A DNA stretch of 64,000 bases, taken from positions 248,001-312,000 of the forward strand of contig VIIQ02000574.1 in NCBI GenBank assembly GCA_007449985.2, given 5' to 3'. Below, piece after piece: positions 58,401 through 64,000 of this stretch. This DNA is from Desmodesmus armatus (taxonomy: Eukaryota; Chlorophyta; Chlorophyceae; Sphaeropleales; Scenedesmaceae). A program made the position numbers and the translations under genes. The stretch's first letter is position 1. The number at the start of each line of letters is the position of its first letter. The notes beneath the pieces were generated by a model that was not told where the DNA came from, did not search any database, and saw only the letters and a program-made list of their open reading frames with translations.

Positions 58401-59952
58401 AGTGCGGGTGTGTTGACAGCAAACATCATCTGGAACACAAAGAAAACGGTCATGGGGATGGTGGCGGCCAGGTCTGACAGGGGGGCGGCACCCACACCAA
58501 ACATCAGCCCACCAAGCTTGCTGGGGTCACCAAGCACACCACTGGCGCCGGCAGCGGAGTCGCCAAAAGCCAGACCAAAGCTGCATTGACAAAAACAGCA
58601 GAAAAATAGCAGGGTGTGAGTGCATTTGGCAGCAAGCATTTCGCGATGGGCAGCATGATGCGCATGTCACAGTGGCTGTCGTAGTGGTGTTCAGCAAGCA
58701 AACAGGCGCAGGCACATACACAAAGTTCCCCAAAAACACAGGTGCACAACTTGGGTTGTGCAGCATGTAGCTGCGCAGCACAGGGCATGCTCGCCACACC
58801 ACTGTGACCCACAAAAACTCGCAGGGTCCTCCACTCACCCAATGATGCTCCACAGGATGGGCACAATGGCCAGAGGGATGAAGGCCTGCACAACGTCAGC
58901 ACGACACAGCACACGATGCTTGGAAAAGTCCCGAATATTGGTATTGGTGGGTGGTGCTGACACAGCACTACTGTATGGCAACATGCAGCTGGGATTGCTG
59001 ACGGTCCACCTGCAATCACCACATGTGTCGGCGGCCACTGGCATGCATGGGGCCCATGGCCATCGGTGCGCAGTATGCAATGCACAGCCGTGCGACGTCT
59101 TCCAGCTCCTTACTTATGGCTTACCTGCAGGATGGTTGAGACCACGTTCTTGTGTTGGGCAAGGCCTCCATAGAAGAAAGCCACACCTGCAGCACAGCCA
59201 CCTCAGCATGTCAGCGTCAAGCCTTGAAGGTGGTACAGGGCATGGTGCGCAGCTGTTAGGCAGGCAGCAGCAGGAGTGGAGGGCTTGCAGCTGGCTTGGA
59301 TTGTCGCACAATTGATCCTTGGTAGGCAGGGCAGATCTCACCAGGCGTCATAATCAGTACAATCGCAGCACTGGTCAGGATCCAGGCTGTGTCACCACTG
59401 TTGATGGCCCTCAAGCTCAGTCTCCTGGCCCACTCCGGTGACAGGGTCCTTGGGAGCAACGACGCACCTGGAGGGAGGGGAGGGGAAGGAGGGGAGCAAT
59501 GGAACGTCTTAGTCACCCAAACGTGTGGTGGCCAACCATTCTGCACCCAGAAGGAGTCACTACTTGACTGTTGGGGCACACAATTGCTCTATGTGCAGTT
59601 TATTGCCATAGAATTGGAAAACGAAGGTAAGGTAGGCTGTGTCGAGGCATGTAGATGGCACGTGAGGATTCTTGGTTGGCGCTCTAGAGATCTGTTGCAA
59701 CGGCAGACGGTCGCTACTCATATGGCCGCGCATTGTCGATGGCAGGCACATACAACGCTACAGGCAAACGAAAACGTACAGTCGAGGCAGGGCTGGCGGG
59801 ATTTGAAAGCAATGCACGTGATCACATGGTGCAGCACAGGTTTGAATGCAGCCAGGTGCTCACATTGCCACGAAGATGGCCAGTGTGCACGCCAGGAGTA
59901 CTCCCACCAAAGCCTTGGTGACCATGGGGCTTGCGTTGTCGAGTAGACCCAT
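55483..59952 (-). CDS. AMT1: ammonium transporter, AMT1 type
   Basis: Eleven exons: 59952-59864, 59424-59342, 59186-59125, 58885-58839, 58580-58377, 58131-58007, 57628-57450, 57206-57105, 56699-56615, 56398-56060 and 55628-55483; 1461 nt (486 aa plus stop), the AMT1 length. It moves NH4+/NH3 across the plasma or plastid membrane through a trimer of 11-helix pores. Signatures: AINSGDTAWILTSAA, TPGVAFFYGGLAQHKN, the pore histidine in FAGGTVVHMSSGYAAL, its partner in DVFAVHGVGGTVG, and ACIGAVIGLVTITPAAGF. The C-terminal tail reads GLDVSKHGERAMP, the regulatory region whose Thr/Ser phosphorylation closes the trimer in plant AMT1. The exon 2 start is set by phase: the stronger-looking acceptor 45 nt upstream would put a stop before NSGDTAW. 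Confidence 0.95.
57801..57842. repeat. (CCCT)n plus poly-C tract
   Basis: About seven CCCT units run into a C14 homopolymer in AMT intron 6; such tracts are prone to length error. Confidence 0.9.
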
Positions 59953-60588
59953 CTTGGCGTTGTGTTGGAAGAACGTATGGAGGGATCGGATGGAGGGAAG
60001 CCTTGAATTGAGCGTAGTGTGAGGGACTACAGCTCTTGGGACACCAGACACTGCTTGAGAGCTACTGGTGTGGCCACAAATCCAAGCTTTGTGCCAGCTG
60101 CCAAAGAACGCAACGTAATTTCCAGCAACCGCTACAACTGCTACCACAAACCCTAGTTGGTCCAAGCGTCCAATATGCCTCGGATGAGGCTGAAAAACTC
60201 TTCAAAGTAGGTATGATTACGCAATTTGCAAGTCCGAGGGAGCTGCATCAACGGACAGGAGCCCCCTCTCACTTTGCCTTCAGGTGCTCAGGAAGGTGCG
60301 AGTCAGCTCAAGGCCATCCACAGAAACTGGGTGTTCTTCACCAGCCTTTCCAGGCTACACACATGGAAAATCACAACTTTGTACAAATGCAATTCTCTCA
60401 GGCTTTCCTCACAAACTTGTAGGCTCTGGTATGAACAGCAAATGCACACACCCTCTTACACCCTCTTACAATCGACCGCACCAGGCCAACAACAAGTCAC
60501 CAAATCGCTTGCATCTTGCCTCTCACTACCAACACCACTCACAAGCTCTGCTTCAGCACCATACAGTCATTGAGTCAGCTTCCAATCA
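59953..60588. other. intergenic, AMT promoter and DUF1995 3'UTR
   Basis: 636 bp between two minus-strand genes. Nothing coding is seen. Confidence 0.5.
60456..60470 (-). terminator. candidate polyadenylation signals of the DUF1995 gene
   Basis: TGTAA occurs twice on the minus strand (60460-60456 and 60470-60466), about 120 nt past the stop. Confidence 0.5.
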
Positions 60589-63500
60589 TCACTGAGACAG
60601 TGAGCGCATGAAGCGCTGCATGGAGGCCACCGTGGAGCCCAAGGTGTCCAGCAGGCTGCGGTTAGCGGGTTTGTCCCCATTCGCTGCTGCTGCCGCACCC
60701 TCAGGGTCTAGGGCCTGCATGATTATGTAATCCAGAGCCTCACCAGCTGGGCGGTTGGGCTGCTCCTTCACCAGACGGTACCTGAAAGCGTGGAAAAGCG
60801 GACGATGACACAACGGCAGTTCAGCTTTCCCACAAACCACCAACACGATGCTCGATAAGATTTGATGTCATGAGGCCCCTGGCAGCCCATAACAGCACAC
60901 CAGGGACAATTTGATGAGGTCTCAGCATTACCACACACATGCACGAAACTGAGTACCGCAAGCCTGTCAACGACCAGCCCAGCAGCCCCTGTTGGGCTGC
61001 CGCAGAACGGGGGCTGACTCAGCAGGCCCTGCATAGGGCCTATGCAAATGCTGATGGCAGCAGGAATCCGCCATTCCAAAAGCCAAGTCAGCACATACAG
61101 CCATCACCCAGGCTTGTACTACCAGCCAGTCACCCTGCACTTCTTTACTGGCGCCCAAGCATCATCTACACCCCTTCCCACCTTTCCTTTCCGATGCTAT
61201 CTCTTCCTGTACATTCCCCTCTCAGAGTCTGCCCTGTCCCCACCAATCAAGCACCCCCTAGCTGGCACATACTGCCACCATGCCAGGCTGGCACTAAGTA
61301 CACCAGTCACTATGCAGTGCTCCACTGGCCTTGCAAGCATACAACACTAATCCCTTCCCCCTTCCGCCCCTCCTTGCAAAAAGTCCTCCCCATACCCCCC
61401 ACCCCACCACGCCCTGCACTGCCCTGCGTTGCCCTGCCCCTGCCCCCGCGCCCCCCTCACCCACCTTCCTGGCAGTTCAGGTTCCTCCACAAACACCTTC
61501 CACATCTCAGGGTAGCGCCTGAACACGGTGCCCAGCTCACCCACAGGCCGCAGGCTGTAGGTGATGTTGAAGCGGTTGGTGAAGCTCTGGCGCAGCCGAC
61601 GCGCATTCAAACCAATGCCCACATCACCACTGCACAGCACACAAGATAAGTCGGACTCTGTCAGACGTGTCGGAGACGATCAACCCAAACCACAAGGTAG
61701 TGCTTCTGATAAAGCAGGTGCATATGGTTGAAATCCTTGTTGCGCCTTGAAATCCTTGTTGCGCCTGAAGTTTACATATGTACTAGCAGGGGGTAACACA
61801 CAGCGAGAATCTTGCAATGCTGGCTGCTGACTGGCGTACTACGTCAGCAGCCAGCCAGCCAGCTTGATGACAGCAGCATGTCCAGAAGTGGAGGTGGTGA
61901 AGGTGCACTACGTAGTGCGTACGTCTGTGCAGCGGTAACTGAACACTGGCCACGGGGAACTATAGCTGCTTTCTTGTAGTGGGAATGCTGCCTGAATCGA
62001 TCCTGAGCATCGCAGTGCACACTTTTATATGCTCCTGTTACATTTCTTCACTCAGACCAGCTCCCTCCCGTCCTCCTATGCCTGCCCTTTGCAGCACAAC
62101 CACCCTTGACAGCCGCTGGGCTGTCTCATCATGCCTCCGCTTCACTACCCCCCTCTGGACTCCCCTCTCCCTCACCTGGACAGCCCCCTGTTTGAAACCA
62201 CCGCTGGTCCATCCACGGCAAACCCCCTCCTCTTGCAATTGCAATCCCTCCCTGCCCCTGCCCCCTAGACCACCACCACAAACCCCCCTCCGCCCTCCCC
62301 CCCCCTTCTCCTTACCTTGACAGCCGCTGGTTGAACAGCACCACTGGTCTGTCCATGACCCCCGCCTTCTCATCCTGCTCCGCCACCTGCCTCACAGTGC
62401 GCTGGCACTCCTCAGCACCAAACGGATCAGGACAGCAAATCACAATCAGATCATCGTCCGCTGACACAGGCCGCCGCGCATTCAGGCTGTCGATGGCAAA
62501 GGTGCGGTCCGTCCATTGGTGGGCCAGCATCGCTGCCACGCCGGCGTCTGGGTAGACTGCCTTGACGGAGGTTGCGCCGGTGGCCGCTGCCAGGGACTCC
62601 ACATAGCGGCGGGTCATGCGCCAGAAGCGCTCCTGGTCACCTCGGTTGGGGAAGATGGGGCCGCTGGGGAGGGGAGGGGAGTGGCGAAAAAAAGGGTAAG
62701 TGAGTAGCAGGCATGCAAGAGACAAAAAATTGCATGTTTGTGGGAGGTATGGTGAGCGTGGAAGAACAAGTATATGCATGCATGAGGCTGCACATGTTGT
62801 CTCTGTGTGAAAGGGTTTGCACGTGGGGGTCACTTGAAACAACAGCTATTGGATAGGTGATGAGGTGGCTTGACATGTGCCACTATCAAGCATCATGCAA
62901 GAGGCTCGAATTGCTGCGAGCAGGCAAGTGCTGCTGCCATGAACGGTGTACACACTGGCTGTTGTGGCGCAAACCTCTGACAGACTGTTTAGCACCGCAG
63001 GGCTCACCTGATTGGGTCCCAGAACTCTGGCAGCAGGATCTCTACTTGGCAGCGGGGGATGCCACTGTTTATAGCCAAAGCTGTCGCATCTGCTGCCTGT
63101 CAGGGGGGGGGGGGGCAGGTGACGTTTGTGTGATGCATCAGATTGGTCACAGGCACCCTAAATGTACTGCTGCAAGAGTTGCAATGTAATGTGCTGCTGC
63201 CACAAGCTGTAGGGGTGCTGACTTGCTGTGCTTCCTGCATACGCAGGTAGCAACATGCCCACACACACAAAGCACTCCAGCTACAGTGATGGCTAAGCAA
63301 GCACCAGCCCAGCTTTCGTAATCTTGGAACCTCTGCCCCCCCCCCCCCCACACACACCGTATCTTGTCACCCTGCCCTCCTGCACCCCAACCCTGCATCT
63401 GTTTGGTATACGACTAGTTCAGGCATGTACTTCAGCACAGTGTACCTGCTGCACTGCATCTGGAAGGCTATCAGGTAGCACGTCATCCTCCCTGCAGTCA

Positions 63501-63832
63501 CACCCCATCAAGCATCATCAATCTGCTGCAGGAAATGTGTTGGCAGGTGCAGAGCAAATCTGCCTTGCTCGCCATGATCGAACAATGGATGCAGGTTGTT
63601 ACCTGGGGCCCAGTTCCACGTCCAACTTCTCCACACTGCTGTTGTCAACGTCGAATTGGGACCGCACTAGCTGCAGGTTGCCTCGAGTCTGCTGGATGTG
63701 ATTAGAGGTTGACAAACTGCTGCTGCTGTGGTAACGAGCCCGAGGCACAGGAGCGCTACTGAAGCATCCAAAAGCTCTTGACCCATGACAGCAGCTAGTT
63801 TGTGAGGCCTTGCGGCCTAGCTGCTGCTGCAT
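60589..63832 (-). CDS. DUF1995-family protein, probably plastid
   Basis: Six exons: 63832-63603, 63491-63446, 63096-63008, 62663-62316, 61629-61465 and 60781-60589; 1071 nt (356 aa plus stop). The N-terminus (MQQQLGRKASQTSCCHGSRA, then Ser-rich) looks like a chloroplast transit peptide. The core follows the DUF1995 pattern: IPRCQVEILLPEF, NRGDQERFWRMTRRYVESLA, LIVICCPDPFGAEECQR, RPVVLFNQRLSSGDVGIGLN, ITYSLRPVGELGTVFRRYPE and WKVFVEEPELPGRYRLV. DUF1995 proteins are found in plants and algae; one Arabidopsis member, LPA3, helps photosystem II assembly. Whether this one shares that role is not shown by sequence. The C-terminus (AAAANGDKPANRSL...) is variable. Confidence 0.88.
61821..61918. repeat. 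small hairpin and palindrome in DUF1995 intron 4
   Basis: TGGCTGCTGAC (61821-61831) pairs with GTCAGCAGCCA (61843-61853), and a perfect 14-bp palindrome GCACTACGTAGTGC follows at 61905-61918. A nearby direct repeat (TTGAAATCCTTGTTGCGCC twice, about 61731-61768) is also intronic. Confidence 0.7.
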
Positions 63833-64000
63833 GATGCTGAACTCAGCGGTGACTGACTGTTGACTGTGGTGTGTGCAGAGTTCAGGCAGCGGTTCAGATC
63901 GGCCGCGAACCAGTGAATCGTGATATCACATGCAAAATGCGACATCCAGTGCTGGGATACTGTGTCATGATTTGGGTCAAATTTGTTCCATCTGTCACGA
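63833..64000. promoter_or_regulatory. upstream region of the DUF1995 gene
   Basis: Probable promoter and 5'UTR up to the window edge. No element recognised. Confidence 0.3.

Noticed and set aside
60939..61649. 236-codon Pro-rich plus-strand ORF
   Set aside because: It overlaps exon 5 and intron 5 of the well-supported DUF1995 gene on the opposite strand; the Pro-rich reading is a shadow of pyrimidine-rich intron sequence.
1..64000. CRISPR arrays, rRNA, tRNA genes, viral or transposon coding genes
   Set aside because: No regularly spaced repeats, no tRNA B-box-like GGTTCGAAT pattern in context, and no transposase, reverse transcriptase or capsid motifs were seen.

Overview
The window is nuclear DNA of a green alga (Chlorophyta). 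The genes are split by many short introns with GTGAGT/GTAAGT-type donors and (T)GCAG acceptors. Exons are GC-rich with G/C-ending codons, introns and spacers are full of GTG/TGC words, and TGTAA words suitable as algal polyadenylation signals lie past several stop codons. Plant-type genes are present: a plastid-type ArgC, a CDPK with four EF-hands, an AMT1-type ammonium transporter, a PsbS-like light-harvesting-family protein and a DUF1995 protein. There is also an OSCP1 homologue, a family common in ciliated lineages. No species is named because nothing in the sequence decides it. All gene models were built by hand from splice sites and phases. A model is considered strong when its exons join without a phase conflict and sum to a multiple of three ending at a stop.

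Layout: 59-2145 (-) RS-domain protein; 4059-5782 (-) unknown protein with a possible lipocalin/FABP-like C-terminus; 6050-8126 (-) OSCP1; 8667-14791 (+) Argonaute; 15821-17857 (-) coiled-coil protein with a natural GGGGS linker; about 18333-19078 (-) small membrane protein, incomplete model; 19557-22495 (+) ArgC; 23661-24716 (-) small coiled-coil protein; 25142-29508 (+) JmjC/cupin dioxygenase; about 29604-32585 (+) PsbS-like protein; 33000-37910 (+) CDPK; 39386-45622 (+) VPS35; 46762-50103 (+) Gln-rich protein with a likely frameshift; 50127-55482 gene-poor stretch; 55483-59952 (-) ammonium transporter; 60589-63832 (-) DUF1995 protein.

The genes are ordinary housekeeping, signalling and plastid functions and do not form one pathway. 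OSCP1/Argonaute and coiled-coil/JmjC are head-to-head pairs that may share promoters.

The most unusual content is non-coding. Two introns, one in the CDPK gene and one in the Gln-rich gene, each hold a long inverted repeat of about 136-138 bp with an almost complete fold-back and no real loop. A third, shorter palindrome lies in an Argonaute intron. The first two have the shape of small-RNA precursors or fold-back elements. The Argonaute gene in the same window keeps its 5'-phosphate pocket and three catalytic acidic residues but has Ser where the fourth (His/Asp) is expected. The PsbS-like protein has lost both lumenal glutamates that sense pH in true PsbS.
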